Source of the DNA: Anaerocolumna sp. AGMB13020
Lineage (GTDB): Bacteria; Bacillota; Clostridia; Lachnospirales; Lachnospiraceae
Direction of reading: 5' to 3'
Length of the DNA stretch: 64,000 bases
Assembly: GCF_033100115.1 (NCBI RefSeq)
Contig: NZ_CP136910.1
Span: 2,788,001 to 2,852,000, forward strand
Shown here in pieces: positions 27,614 through 37,898 of this stretch (within the stretch, counting starts at the first letter, position 1; every line of letters begins with the position of its first letter). Both the position numbers and the translations under genes were made by a program. The notes under the pieces were generated by a model that saw only the letters and a list, made by a program, of their open reading frames with translations, searched no databases and was not told where the DNA came from.

Positions 27614-29998
27614 ATGACGGAGAAAACCAAAACCTATTTAACCGACAATGAGCTGAAGAAAATAAATGCTTATTGGAGCGCCTGCAATTATCTTGCAGCC
27701 GGTATGATTTATCTCAAAGATAATCCCTTATTAAAGCAGCCTCTGAAAGCAGAACATGTAAAGAGCAGACTGTTAGGTCACTGGGGAACCAGTCCCGGAT
27801 TATCTTTTTCCTATGTCCACCTTAACCGGCTGATTAATAAATATGATTTAAATATGATTTTCATCGCGGGACCCGGACACGGTGCTCCCGGCGTTCTTGC
27901 CCCCGGCTATCTGGAAGGCGGGTATTCCGAAGTTTACCCTGATAAGAGTGAAGATGAAGAAGGCTTAAAGAAATTCTTTAAACAATTCTCTTTCCCCGGC
28001 GGTATCGGAAGCCATTGCACACCAGAAACCCCCGGCTCCATACATGAAGGCGGTGAGCTTGGCTACAGCCTTTCCCATGCTTACGGAGCAGCGTTTGACA
28101 ATCCCGACCTGATCGTTGCTGCCGTGGTCGGTGACGGAGAAGCAGAAACCGGACCACTGGCTACCTCCTGGCATTCCAATAAATTTGTGAACCCTGCAAG
28201 AGACGGTGCCGTACTTCCTATTCTTCATTTAAATGGTTACAAAATCGCTAACCCTACTTTACTTGCAAGAATCAGCCATGAAGAGCTGGAGTGCCTGTTC
28301 AAAGGCTATGGTTACAAGCCTTACTTTGTTGAGGGTGATGATCCTGCTCTTATGCACAATGCCATGGCAGAGGCGATGGAAAACGCTATTCTGGAAATCA
28401 AGGCTATTCAGAAGGAAGCTAGAACCACAGGTAAAATAACCAGACCCAGATGGCCTATGATCATCTTAAGATCCCCTAAAGGCTGGACCGGCCCTAAGGT
28501 GGTTGACGGACAAAAGGTAGAAGGCTTCTGGCGCGCCCATCAGGTTCCCTTATCCGGAATCCATGAGAATCCCGAGCATCTTAAAATGCTGGAGGACTGG
28601 CTTAAGAGCTATCATCCGGAAGAATTATTTGATGAAGATGGTAAGCTGATTGCCGACTTAAAGGAGCTGGCTCCCAAAGGAAACCGCAGAATGAGTGCCA
28701 ATCCTATTACCAACGGCGGTCTGTTAAGAAAAGACCTTCGTATGCCTGACTTTAAGAATTACAGCGTTAAGGTTGAAAAGCCCGGCTGTTCCGAGTATGA
28801 GAACACCAAACCACTGGGTGAGCTGTTAAGAGATATCTTCCGCAACAATCCTGAAAACTTCCGTATGTTCGGTCCCGATGAGACTTCCTCCAACAGGCTT
28901 ACTGCCGTTTATGACGTCAGCAAAAAGTCCTGGATGGCAGACTATTATGAGGAGGATATCACAGACGGCAGCGAGATGACTGTTGACGGTAAAGTCATGG
29001 AGATGTTAAGTGAACATACACTGGTAGGCTGGCTGGAAGGATATCTCCTGACCGGTCGTCATGGCTTCTTCCATACCTATGAAGCTTTCTCCCATGTTAT
29101 TGATTCCATGTTCAATCAGCATGCAAAATGGCTGGACATCTGCAAACATGAGATATTATGGCGTTCTCCCATCGCTTCTGAGAACATCCTGTTATCTTCA
29201 ACAGTTTGGCGTCAGGACCATAACGGCTTCTCCCACCAGGATCCTGGTTTCTTAGATGTAGTTACCAACAAAAGCCCGGAAGTTGTTCGGATCTATCTTC
29301 CGCCGGATGTTAACTGCCTATTATCTACCATGGATCATTGCTTAAGAAGTACCGGATATGTAAATGTTATCGTAGCTGATAAACAGAAGCATATGCAGTA
29401 TTTAAGCATTGATGATGCCGTAAAACACTGCACCAAAGGCATTGGCATCTGGGATTGGGCAAGCAATGATAACAATTCCGAGGAACCGGACCTTGTAATG
29501 GCCTGCTGCGGTGATATTCCTACCAAGGAAGCTCTGGCTGCAACTGCTATCCTCCGTGAAGAATTCCCGGATATAAAAATCCGATTTATCAATGTGGTGG
29601 ACCTGATGAAGCTTATGTCTTCCTCTGAACATCCCCACGGGCTCACAGACGAGGAATTCAATTCTTTATTCACAAAAGACAAGCCGGTTATCCTGAATTT
29701 CCACGGATACCCCTCCTTAATCCACAAGCTGTGCTTTAAGAGAAGCCATCCTCATAGAATCCATGTTCACGGATACCATGAGAAAGGTAATATAAACACT
29801 CCTCTGGAACTTGCTATCCAGAATAAGATCGACCGCTTCAATTTGGTTATCGATGCCATCGATAATACTCCTACTCTGGGCTCTAAAGGTGCTCATGTTC
29901 GTGAGAAGATGAAGAACACTATAATTGAGAATCTTGAGTATGCGTATACCTACGGTATTGATAAGGACGAAATCCTTAACTGGGAATGGCCATTTTAA
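27614..29998 (+). CDS. xfp: Xylulose-5-phosphate/fructose-6-phosphate phosphoketolase
   Basis: 794 residues, normal length. It cleaves xylulose 5-phosphate (and often fructose 6-phosphate) with phosphate to acetyl phosphate plus a smaller sugar phosphate, using thiamine diphosphate. Family stretches seen: [19 protein letters not shown], the [20 protein letters not shown] loop, [10 protein letters not shown] (ThDP/Mg binding) and [11 protein letters not shown]. Cytoplasmic. It has its own promoter and terminator. No acetate kinase is adjacent. Together with the sucrose phosphorylase pathway it allows a bifid-shunt-like sugar route, which is inference from gene content. Confidence 0.95.
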   Translation: MTEKTKTYLTDNELKKINAYWSACNYLAAGMIYLKDNPLLKQPLKAEHVKSRLLGHWGTSPGLSFSYVHLNRLINKYDLNMIFIAGPGHGAPGVLAPGYLEGGYSEVYPDKSEDEEGLKKFFKQFSFPGGIGSHCTPETPGSIHEGGELGYSLSHAYGAAFDNPDLIVAAVVGDGEAETGPLATSWHSNKFVNPARDGAVLPILHLNGYKIANPTLLARISHEELECLFKGYGYKPYFVEGDDPALMHNAMAEAMENAILEIKAIQKEARTTGKITRPRWPMIILRSPKGWTGPKVVDGQKVEGFWRAHQVPLSGIHENPEHLKMLEDWLKSYHPEELFDEDGKLIADLKELAPKGNRRMSANPITNGGLLRKDLRMPDFKNYSVKVEKPGCSEYENTKPLGELLRDIFRNNPENFRMFGPDETSSNRLTAVYDVSKKSWMADYYEEDITDGSEMTVDGKVMEMLSEHTLVGWLEGYLLTGRHGFFHTYEAFSHVIDSMFNQHAKWLDICKHEILWRSPIASENILLSSTVWRQDHNGFSHQDPGFLDVVTNKSPEVVRIYLPPDVNCLLSTMDHCLRSTGYVNVIVADKQKHMQYLSIDDAVKHCTKGIGIWDWASNDNNSEEPDLVMACCGDIPTKEALAATAILREEFPDIKIRFINVVDLMKLMSSSEHPHGLTDEEFNSLFTKDKPVILNFHGYPSLIHKLCFKRSHPHRIHVHGYHEKGNINTPLELAIQNKIDRFNLVIDAIDNTPTLGSKGAHVREKMKNTIIENLEYAYTYGIDKDEILNWEWPF

Positions 29999-30016
29999 GA
30001 ATATACAGAGAAACAG

Positions 30017-30050
30017 GAAGCTGCCCTTAACTTAAGTGGGGGGCAGCTTC
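30017..30050 (+). terminator. Terminator after phosphoketolase
   Basis: GAAGCTGCCC (30017-30026) pairs perfectly with GGGCAGCTTC (30041-30050), followed by a moderate T-rich stretch. Confidence 0.7.
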
Positions 30051-30103
30051 TTGCCTATTTGTAAGCTTCTATTTCGCTTTAGATTATCTCATTAAAATCT
30101 TAG

Positions 30104-32467
30104 TTAGTTTCTGATAATTATTTTCCTGGCACTTGTGCAGGCTCTGATATCCTTCTCCGACTGCTGAAAGTACTTTACCAGATAGGCCGGACAGGTTATA
30201 ACCAGCTCTTCCATTTCCTCTTTCATGGATAACTGCTGTTCTGCTTTTTTCTTCCTAACCTCTCCGATTACCCCTTGAAGACGCTGACCAAATTCTGCGA
30301 TTGCACCGTCACTTTTGTCAGTCTTCCATAAGGTCTGGTGTATGGATACTGCCTCACCCTCCTTACGGTAAAACTGCTGGTAGATATAGTCTGTCATATG
30401 AGGAGTGTAAATAGCATAGAGCTTAAGGATACCGTACAGGCTGTGATACAGTGCATATTGTCCGGATCTCCGTTCTTCCCAGCCATGCTTTTCAGGCTGA
30501 TACAGACGTTCTTTTACGATTTCTATATAATAATCACAGAAATCCTTCCAGAATAATTCATCGATCAAATGCCTTGCCTGACCGATTTCGTACTGTTCAA
30601 GGAGTGATTCTGCATTTGCTGTTGTTTCACTTACTCTTTGCAGGATCCATTTATCCGCAGGCAGAAGTTCAGCCTTTGCAGTGTCTTCATAATCCTCAAG
30701 ATGCATAAAGGCAAATTTCGCCGCATTATACAATTTCGTCAGAAAGCGCTTTGATACTTTTAAGTCCTCCTCTTCAAAGAAAGTATCCGTCCCAAGCTTG
30801 GCACCGGCCGCCCAATATCTTATAGCATCCGCAGAATGAGTTTCAATAAGCTGTACCGGAGAAAGCACTGCGTTATTCTTGGATTTACTGATTTTCTCCC
30901 CCCGTCCTGCCAGTACGAATCCGCTTATCATAATGTCTTTCCAGGGAATCTTTCCCGTATGGTATAAGCTCTTTACAATCGTATAAAAAGCCCAGGTACG
31001 AATAATTTCATGAGCCTGGCTTCTCATGCCCATAGGAAGCAGTTCCCCAGTCAGGTCCTCCTCCTCTCCATAACCTGCATTGATCAGAGGTGTTACGGAG
31101 GAAGTTGCCCAGGTATCAAATACAGCCGTCTCTGCATGATATTCCTTACAGCCGCAGCTGCAAGGCTTACGTGGCTTATCCTCCAGCGGATTAACAGGCA
31201 GCTGCTCCTCTTCCGCCAGCAAAGGGCTTCCGCAGTCTTTGCAGTACCACAGCGGAAAAGGTACGCCGAAATTCCTCTGTCTTGAAATACACCAATCCCA
31301 TTTCAGATTCTCTACCCAGATACGGTAGCGGTTCTTCATATGTTCCGGATACCAGTTGATTTCATCAGCTGCCTTAAGAAAACGTTCCTTCTCCGTCATA
31401 ATGTCAATATACCATTGGGCAGAAGGAAGGATTTCTATTTCTGTACCGCACCTTTCGTGAACGGCAACGGCATGGATAATATCCTCTCTCTTACGAATCA
31501 GGCCTCTCTCTTCTAACAGCCTTACAATCTCAGTTCTGGCCTTCTTTATGCCAAGATTACCGATAAAAGGTACCTCTGAAGATATCCTACCGTTTTCCAT
31601 TATAACTTTCTTAAAGGGCAGCTTATGCTTCTGATACCACTCTACATCTGTACTGTCACCAAAGGTAGCACACATAACCGCCCCTGTGCCCTTCTCTTTC
31701 TCCGCCTGTTCATCTGCAAGAACAGGAATCCAGAAATCATACAAAGGTACCTTTGCCTTCTGCCCGATAAGCTGCCTATAACGTTCATCCTCCGGATTTA
31801 CGAAAATCGATACACAGCCATAGAGCAGCTCCGGTCTTGTGGTAGCTATGATAAGGGGAGAACCTTCCGTTTCAAAGGTCAGGTAATGAAAAGAGGATTC
31901 CGTGTCCTTCGTCTCCAGCTCTGCCTGGGCTATGGAGGTTTGACATTCCGTACACCAGTGTACCGGTGATTCCTTAAGGTACGCCTTCTTTGCTTTTACC
32001 AGATGAAGAAAGGAGCGCTGTGAGATTCTTTGGGTACGCTGTGAGATTGTCTGGTATTCCAAAGACCAGTCAACACTAAAGCCAAGGCTCTTCCACATAG
32101 CTTTAAACTCTTCTTCGTATCCCTTTACCGTATCCATACATCTTTTGTTATACTCCGTTCTGCTTAACTCACCGGGTTTTATCTTTTGAACCTTTTCTAC
32201 CAGGCGTTCTGTGGGGAGGCCGTTATCGTCAAAGCCAAAGGGATAGAACACATCATATCCCTGCATCCGCTTATAGCGGGCAATCATTTCTGCCTGGGTG
32301 TAAGAAAATACATGACCGATATGAAGGCTTCCACTAACCGTAGGCGGTGGTGTATCAATTGAGAATACCTTCTTCTCTCTTCCTTTTCCAAAGCTATAAA
32401 TACTTTCTTTCTCCCAAAGCTCCTGCATTTCCTTTTCTGCCATCTTAAAATCATACTTCTTATCCAT
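30104..32467 (-). CDS. valS: Valyl-tRNA synthetase, short form
   Basis: 787 residues from the ATG at 32467 (AGGAGG upstream); the longer frame has no such signal. Class I motifs: PPTVSGSLHIGHVFS (HIGH) near residue 35 and GEKISKSKNN (KMSKS-like KISKS) near 525. The CP1 editing domain lies between (TTRPELLYGCVSIFVNPED). It charges tRNA-Val. It is about 90 residues shorter than common bacterial ValS (about 880) and ends after the anticodon-binding domain, apparently lacking most of the C-terminal coiled coil. The T-box upstream with a GUA specifier confirms valine identity. Confidence 0.93.
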   Translation of the reverse strand: MDKKYDFKMAEKEMQELWEKESIYSFGKGREKKVFSIDTPPPTVSGSLHIGHVFSYTQAEMIARYKRMQGYDVFYPFGFDDNGLPTERLVEKVQKIKPGELSRTEYNKRCMDTVKGYEEEFKAMWKSLGFSVDWSLEYQTISQRTQRISQRSFLHLVKAKKAYLKESPVHWCTECQTSIAQAELETKDTESSFHYLTFETEGSPLIIATTRPELLYGCVSIFVNPEDERYRQLIGQKAKVPLYDFWIPVLADEQAEKEKGTGAVMCATFGDSTDVEWYQKHKLPFKKVIMENGRISSEVPFIGNLGIKKARTEIVRLLEERGLIRKREDIIHAVAVHERCGTEIEILPSAQWYIDIMTEKERFLKAADEINWYPEHMKNRYRIWVENLKWDWCISRQRNFGVPFPLWYCKDCGSPLLAEEEQLPVNPLEDKPRKPCSCGCKEYHAETAVFDTWATSSVTPLINAGYGEEEDLTGELLPMGMRSQAHEIIRTWAFYTIVKSLYHTGKIPWKDIMISGFVLAGRGEKISKSKNNAVLSPVQLIETHSADAIRYWAAGAKLGTDTFFEEEDLKVSKRFLTKLYNAAKFAFMHLEDYEDTAKAELLPADKWILQRVSETTANAESLLEQYEIGQARHLIDELFWKDFCDYYIEIVKERLYQPEKHGWEERRSGQYALYHSLYGILKLYAIYTPHMTDYIYQQFYRKEGEAVSIHQTLWKTDKSDGAIAEFGQRLQGVIGEVRKKKAEQQLSMKEEMEELVITCPAYLVKYFQQSEKDIRACTSARKIIIRN

Positions 32468-32559
32468 TCTGATTCCTCCTGTTATGATGCATCGCTGAAA
32501 TGTCCTTTCATTTTCCTGCACCAGAAACCTTCTTTGGCAAATTCTCGTGCTGACCTGAC

Positions 32560-32885
32560 AGCTATGCTGGTGTTACAAAACAGACAAAAAACGCCCTAAG
32601 CAAATAAATAATTGCTTAGGGCGAAACGTGTCCGTGGTACCACCTAATTTCAGAATAGAATTCTGCTCTCATACAATACGGGAACGAATAAAGGTTCCGA
32701 TATCGCTTTCCCTGATAACGGTGGAAATTTCCGTTGGAGTCTACTTAAAAATTGTATTTTTGTTCGATCCAAAGCTCAAAGGCTACTTCCATGTTCCCAT
32801 CACGAAGATTTTCACCAACCATCTTCTCTCTGTTCATCCGGAATAACATGTACTCCTCCTCGTCAACGCTTTTGTCTGTGTTGTT
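32560..32885 (-). promoter_or_regulatory. T-box leader, valine specifier
   Basis: On the minus strand the T-box reads AGGTGGTACCACGG (32645-32632); its TGGT would pair with the ACCA end of tRNA-Val. The terminator is CGCCCTAAGCAA/TTGCTTAGGGCG (32592-32623) plus six T. In the 3' side of Stem I the codon GUA (32786-32784, context GAAGTAGCC) is the likely specifier, matching valine. Uncharged tRNA-Val would favour readthrough into valS. The 32886-33012 remainder shows nothing else. Boundaries approximate. Confidence 0.92.
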
Positions 32886-33012
32886 ATTCGTATTGTATGC
32901 GTAAGAGAAAAAAATGTCAAGGGGTATTCGATATAACTCTGTAGAACATACTCTTATTGCTCAGTGGTAAAATAATTTACTCCTGCTATTTCAAACATAA
33001 ATAATAATCCCT

Positions 33013-34362
33013 CTACCGGCAGGCCTTCACTGCGTTATAAAGAATCGAGAGCCCGCAATCCAGCTGTTCATCTGTCACTACCAGGGGACACAGGAAACGA
33101 ATGACATTGGAATAGGTTCCAGCGCTTTCCACAATAAGCCCATGCTCTGCACAATAAATAACAATATCCGATACCAGCCTTGCATTGGGTGATTTACTCT
33201 TTTTATCCGTCACAAATTCTATACCGGTCATACATCCGATACCTCTTACATCCCCAATTTCTTCAAACTCTTCGTGCCACAAATGAAAGGCTCCTTTCAC
33301 TTTCGTAGCAATTTCCAAAGACCGGGCACACAGATTGTCTCTTTCTATGATTTCAATTACCTTTAAGGCCGAAGCACAGGCAAGGGCATTGCCGCCATAT
33401 GTTCCCCCAATTATGCCATTCTTCACTCCATCAAAAATCTCAGCCGAAGCAGTTATGGCACTTAGCGGCACTCCTCCCGCTATGGACTTGGCAGTGGCAA
33501 TGATATCAGGTGCAGCTCCAGCCTCTTCCCAATAATTTGACACGAACATTTTTCCTGACCTGGCAAAACCAGTCTGAACCTCATCTGCTACCAGAAGAAT
33601 CCCCTTCTCGTCACAGATTCTTCTCACAGCCTTAACCCATTCTATGGGTGCCGGAACAAATCCGCCTTCCCCCTGAACGGGTTCCACTACAATGGCAGCT
33701 ATATGTTCAGCAGGTGAAGCCTCTTCAAATACCTTTATTAATTTCTCAATATAATAAGCTATAGCACCTTCCTCACTATATCCTTCCGGTCCACGGTACA
33801 GATAAGGGAACTCCGCCCGGTATATACCATCCGGAAAAGGTCCAAGACCTGATGCATAGGCTTTCTTTGCCGTCATGGTAGAAGCAAGTAAGGTCCTGCC
33901 GTGAAAAGCTCCTGAAAATACGATGACATTCGGTCTTCCGGTATAGGACTTTGCCACTTTCACTGCATTCTCAATGGCTTCTGCACCGGAATTTGCAAAC
34001 ATTGTCTTTCTTTTGGCAGACTTAACAGGAACGATTTCGTTCATCTTCTCAGCAAGTTTAATATAACCCTCATGCGTTACGATATTCATCATAGCATGAA
34101 AATATTTTTCAGTCTGTTCTTTTACAGCCCCTATCAGCTCCGGATGGCTGTATCCAATATTTAATACTCCGACACCTCCTACCCAGTCAAGGAATATATT
34201 CCCGTCCACATCCTCTAACATCGCCCCTTCCCCTCTGCTGATTACACAGGGATACACCGATTTGATGGCGCCAGGTACTGCCTCACTTCTTCTCTCCAAT
34301 ATAGCACTGGCCTTGGGGCCGGGTAATGGGGTATTTATTTTAGGTAACGCATCTTTTAGCAT
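33013..34362 (-). CDS. gabT: Class III aminotransferase, GABA type
   Basis: 449 residues from the ATG at 34362 (GGGAGGAATAT upstream). A class III PLP aminotransferase: NSGAEAIENAVKVAKSYTGR (cofactor cradle), AIVVEPVQGEGGF, VADEVQTGF (Asp binding the pyridine N) and the Schiff-base lysine in ATAKSIAGGVPL. This is closest by eye to 4-aminobutyrate aminotransferases, which make succinate semialdehyde; other omega-amino acids cannot be ruled out. It lies downstream of an iron-type alcohol dehydrogenase that could reduce the semialdehyde, and an amino acid ABC importer. The 312-base gap before it holds a hairpin just upstream of the ribosome-binding site. Confidence 0.85.
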   Translation of the reverse strand: MLKDALPKINTPLPGPKASAILERRSEAVPGAIKSVYPCVISRGEGAMLEDVDGNIFLDWVGGVGVLNIGYSHPELIGAVKEQTEKYFHAMMNIVTHEGYIKLAEKMNEIVPVKSAKRKTMFANSGAEAIENAVKVAKSYTGRPNVIVFSGAFHGRTLLASTMTAKKAYASGLGPFPDGIYRAEFPYLYRGPEGYSEEGAIAYYIEKLIKVFEEASPAEHIAAIVVEPVQGEGGFVPAPIEWVKAVRRICDEKGILLVADEVQTGFARSGKMFVSNYWEEAGAAPDIIATAKSIAGGVPLSAITASAEIFDGVKNGIIGGTYGGNALACASALKVIEIIERDNLCARSLEIATKVKGAFHLWHEEFEEIGDVRGIGCMTGIEFVTDKKSKSPNARLVSDIVIYCAEHGLIVESAGTYSNVIRFLCPLVVTDEQLDCGLSILYNAVKACR

Positions 34363-34377
34363 ATATTCCTCCCTTTC

Positions 34378-34414
34378 TGCGTTTTTTGCGCATGGCAAAC
34401 AAACAGGACTGTTT
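34378..34414 (-). repeat. Hairpin before the aminotransferase gene
   Basis: GCAAACA (34393-34399) pairs with TGTTTGC (34408-34414). On the minus strand it is followed by ATGCGCAAAAAACG, then the ribosome-binding site. It matches the layout of the element at 16764-16818. The remainder of 34415-34674 is AT-rich without a recognised feature. Confidence 0.45.
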
Positions 34415-34674
34415 GCATATTTCCCCGTTTTTGCCTTTGTTTTATAAAATATACTTATTCATAATTTTTCTATTTGAATTATACTGGATAGCTTTTTAAT
34501 TATCTTACATTTTTGGTTCCTCTTGCTGTTAAACCTTCGTTTCTTATCCAATATAAAAAGGAATCTAAAAGGGTTCTATGTTTGTAAGAGGAGGGTTAGA
34601 TCTTTAATTCAGCTTATATATTAACATTCGCTATAATCCCTTAGCTCTTACTTAACCGCCAACCGAACTTTTAC

Positions 34675-35805
34675 TTATAATGCTTTTCTGAATATCTCTC
34701 TTATTTTCTCTGTTGTAAAGACTACGGGATGGTTAGCCATACTTGGAGCCGATACCTTCAGACAATTTTCAGTAAGCCAATTCAGATCCTTTTCCTCCAC
34801 ACCCATATCTCCAAGAGTTTCTGTAAGCTGTAGTTCTGATAAGAGCTTCTTTATAGCAGGTACGAAATCCTTTTCATCCCTCCCCCCAAGTATCCTGGAT
34901 AACAGGAGGAATTTATCCGGTGCCCCTTGAATAGAAGCTTCATACACATAAGGCGCAAGTGCCGCCAGGCCTTTTCCATGCACGACATTTTTGAGTCCGC
35001 TTACCGGGTGCTCCATTCCGTGAAGAGCCGTTACCCCCGCTGCTCCTATTACCATTCCTCCAAGAGTACTGGCAAGGCATAAATGCTCCCAGCTGTCCAT
35101 ATCTTCATTATCCCTATAGAGCTTTGTAAGACTGCCTGCAGCAAGTCTTGCCCCCTCTAAGGCCATAATGTCTGTTAAGGGCTGTGAAACAGCCGAGATA
35201 TAGGCATCCATGTTATGGCAGAGTGCGTCAAAACCTACGGAGGCCAGCGTTTTCTTTGGCATGGTCTTCATAAGCAATGGATCGATAATGGAACAGGCAG
35301 GAACAATGGCACTGCAGCGAAGGGATTTCTTATCCAGCGTATCCGGATTCGTCATAACCGCAAAGCCGTTGCCTTCGCTGCCTGTACCGCAGGTGGTGGG
35401 AACTGCAAGGACCGGAAGTGCCTTGTTACTGATTTTTCTACCGTAAATATACTCATTTATATCACCGCCATTTACGGCTTGAAAAGCAATTCCTTTTGCT
35501 GCATCCAGGCTGCTGCCGCCACCAAGGGCAAGCACCATGTCACACTCTTTCGATAATGCCTGTTCTGCTCCTTCGTAAGCCGTGGTTGTAAGAGGATTTG
35601 GGGTTACTTTATCAAACAGAGAAAAGGCTAATCCGCTTTTTTTTAGAAGTTGTTCTGCCTTCTCAAGTAATCCGGATTCCCTGGTGCTTCTTCCACCGGT
35701 TACGATAAGTGCTTTTTTCCCAAGTGCAGCTGCCTTCTCCCCTATTAATTCCGATTTCCCACGACCAAATACCAGATTGACTGGCAGATGATATTGAAAT
35801 TCCAT
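34675..35805 (-). CDS. Iron-containing alcohol dehydrogenase
   Basis: 376 residues of the iron-dependent ADH family. N-terminal VFGRGKSELIGEKAAALGKKALIVTGGRS, the cofactor-binding LALGGGSSLDAAKG, AVPTTCGTGSE, and the metal ligands around HNMDAY and ALHGMEHPVSG are present. Such enzymes interconvert alcohols and aldehydes with NAD(P)H. Next to a GABA-type aminotransferase it could be a 4-hydroxybutyrate dehydrogenase that reduces succinate semialdehyde, as in GABA-fermenting clostridia; this is inference from context. GGGAG lies 6 bases before the ATG. Confidence 0.88.
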   Translation of the reverse strand: MEFQYHLPVNLVFGRGKSELIGEKAAALGKKALIVTGGRSTRESGLLEKAEQLLKKSGLAFSLFDKVTPNPLTTTAYEGAEQALSKECDMVLALGGGSSLDAAKGIAFQAVNGGDINEYIYGRKISNKALPVLAVPTTCGTGSEGNGFAVMTNPDTLDKKSLRCSAIVPACSIIDPLLMKTMPKKTLASVGFDALCHNMDAYISAVSQPLTDIMALEGARLAAGSLTKLYRDNEDMDSWEHLCLASTLGGMVIGAAGVTALHGMEHPVSGLKNVVHGKGLAALAPYVYEASIQGAPDKFLLLSRILGGRDEKDFVPAIKKLLSELQLTETLGDMGVEEKDLNWLTENCLKVSAPSMANHPVVFTTEKIREIFRKAL

Positions 35806-35819
35806 ATTGAACTCCCGTC

Positions 35820-35912
35820 TGCGTACTTTAGCACGCTTATAAACTCAGGGTGAGTGAAAGAAAGCTTCGCTCATCCTTTTATCCGCTGCCACAAAAAAGT
35901 TTGTGCCAGTTC
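35820..35912 (-). repeat. Hairpins upstream of the alcohol dehydrogenase gene
   Basis: On the minus strand: CTGGCACAAA...TTTGTGGCAG (35912-35889, one mismatch), GATGAGCG...CACTCACC region, and GCGTGCTAAAGTACGC (35837-35822). They stand just before the ribosome-binding site. The gap 35913-36113 has no recognised gene or further clear signal. Confidence 0.4.
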
Positions 35913-36113
35913 CATATTTAAACAATAAACCGAAGGAATCTATCTTCGTCTTAAAGATCTAAGAGTTGTTATGAAATGATTTACTATAATATCTGGTTGA
36001 AGAGAAAACCAGATATCATTAAAACCGCCTTCTGAATTCTCTGCTTTGATATCCTTTTTTTATTGTTTCTCGTAACCAGAAGCAGGTATCAGAAGCAGCC
36101 GTTCTCCTGGCTC

Positions 36114-37031
36114 TTATTTCGTATTTACTGTTTTACCATTCTGTACATCTACAAAATAATCTTCTGTTAATCCATAATCTTTTAGTATGGTTAGCAGCGT
36201 GCCATCCTCCTTCATCTCATTCAGGCATTTATTTACCTCTTCTAAAAAGGCTTTATCTTCAAAACGTAAAGCTGCGCCGATCTGCCCGCTGGCTTCTGCT
36301 TCGTAGGGAGCTAAGAGTTTCAATTTTAAGGAACTGTCGGCTGAAAGGGTATAACCTGCAACAATACCATCTGTTACCACTGCATCCACCTTTCCCATGT
36401 CTACAGCAGTCATCAGAGTTGCCTGGTTATCATATGCTTCCAGTCCTGCAATTCTTCCTTCATCAAGCCACTTCTGGGCAGTTTCATAAAAAGTGGTTCC
36501 GGGCTGTGCACCTACTTTTTTCTCCTTCAGATCATCTTTGCCAGCGATAGCAGAATCAACCGGAATTACCACAGCTTCACCTTCCTGGTACCACTTGTCT
36601 GTAAAGGCTGCTACCTTAAGTCTTTCCTCTTTCACATACATGGCATCTACCACCATATCAATGTTATTGTTATTAAGCTCTACCAACAGATTGGCAAAGT
36701 CAACTACCTTCATCTGTATGTCCGGGATCTCAAGCCGTTTGCAGATCTCACGAAGGATTTCAATATCAATTCCCTCTAATTTCCCCGACTCCACGTCAGT
36801 GTAGGAGAAGGGAGCATCGTTGGAGGAGCCAATTAAGATATAACCTTTTTCCTTGATTTTCTTTAACATATCGGATTCACCGGTGGAAGCAGTGTCTTCT
36901 CCACTGGCTGCCGTATCTTCTGTTGAGGTCTGGGTATTATTGTCCTTCTTACTGCAACCTGTGAGTACAGAAAACGTTAATAAAAGTGTTAACAACAGTG
37001 TGAAGCCTTTTTTCAGATTCATTTTCTTCAT
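36114..37031 (-). CDS. Polar amino acid ABC substrate-binding lipoprotein
   Basis: 305 residues. Lipoprotein signal ending LTGCSKKD (Cys about 26), then a SBP_bac_3 (GltI/HisJ-like) domain: GYILIGSSNDAPFSYTD, GIDIEILREICKRL, KKVGAQPGTTFYETAQ and DAVVTDGIVAGY. It binds an amino acid outside the cell for the permease and ATPase encoded just upstream. Its position before an alcohol dehydrogenase and an aminotransferase suggests an amino acid that feeds that pathway, perhaps GABA or a relative; specificity is not proven by sequence. AGAGGG precedes the ATG. Confidence 0.9.
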   Translation of the reverse strand: MKKMNLKKGFTLLLTLLLTFSVLTGCSKKDNNTQTSTEDTAASGEDTASTGESDMLKKIKEKGYILIGSSNDAPFSYTDVESGKLEGIDIEILREICKRLEIPDIQMKVVDFANLLVELNNNNIDMVVDAMYVKEERLKVAAFTDKWYQEGEAVVIPVDSAIAGKDDLKEKKVGAQPGTTFYETAQKWLDEGRIAGLEAYDNQATLMTAVDMGKVDAVVTDGIVAGYTLSADSSLKLKLLAPYEAEASGQIGAALRFEDKAFLEEVNKCLNEMKEDGTLLTILKDYGLTEDYFVDVQNGKTVNTK

Positions 37032-37084
37032 AATCTTTCCCTCTTTCTTTCTGCATGTTTTCTAGGTTTATGGAGTTACCAGAA

Positions 37085-37780
37085 CTAACGGACTCTTTTA
37101 AGCCGGCGTTCCACTACTCTGCTAAGCTGCGAGAGTGGAATACTTAATAACAGGTAAACGAACGCCAGAATGGTGTATGCTTCTACCGTAAGAAACGTCT
37201 GAGAAGCATAGGTCTTGGTGCGAAGGAGAAGCTCCTGTACCGTTATCATAGCTAACAGGGAGGTATCCTTAATGAGCATAACCAGGTAATTTCCGAATAC
37301 CGGCACGGAATTTCTAAGGGCCGGCGGTATTATAAAATGAAACAGTACTTTATTCTCGCTAAAACCAAGAGCCAGGCCGGCCTCTCTCTGACCGGAATCA
37401 ATGGCCAGAATGGCAGAACGTATAACCTCTGACATATAGCAGCCATAATTAATAGCAAAGCCTATAATACCGCAGGTGGTAGCTGCCAGCTGGATGTTGG
37501 TGTCTTTTCCTAACATGCCCATAATACCGTTTAGCAGTGTCGGTACAACATAATATATATAAAAGAACTGAACCAGCAGGGGTGTTCCCCTTACCAGTTC
37601 AATGATTACTCCAAGGGTTCGGCGAAGTATCTTATTCCTGGATATTCTTCCGATAGCAACTAACAGTGCCACAGCCAAAGCACAGACAAACCCTGCCAGT
37701 GTTATATAAAGTACAATACCTATTCCTCCCCAGAGACTTGGCCCCAAGGTCTCAAAGGCCTGTTTAAAATGCAATTCCAT
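37085..37780 (-). CDS. Amino acid ABC transporter permease
   Basis: 231 residues from the ATG at 37780 (GGGAGG upstream). A HisM/GlnP-type permease with five hydrophobic segments; the conserved cytoplasmic loop is SGQREAGLALGFSENKVLFHFIIPPALR. RGTPLLVQFFYIYYV is typical of the family. It likely forms a homodimer channel since only one permease is encoded. Gene order ATPase-permease-binding protein on the minus strand. Confidence 0.92.
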   Translation of the reverse strand: MELHFKQAFETLGPSLWGGIGIVLYITLAGFVCALAVALLVAIGRISRNKILRRTLGVIIELVRGTPLLVQFFYIYYVVPTLLNGIMGMLGKDTNIQLAATTCGIIGFAINYGCYMSEVIRSAILAIDSGQREAGLALGFSENKVLFHFIIPPALRNSVPVFGNYLVMLIKDTSLLAMITVQELLLRTKTYASQTFLTVEAYTILAFVYLLLSIPLSQLSRVVERRLKRVR

Positions 37781-37898
37781 CTTTACCTCCCTTCCGCCGG
37801 CTGGCGGTACAAAATCTGATGTAAGAAGCCTGTCAGACACCTCTCTGCGTTCTTACAAGGTTCTTGCATAGTGAAATGGGTAATGTTTACTCTTACCA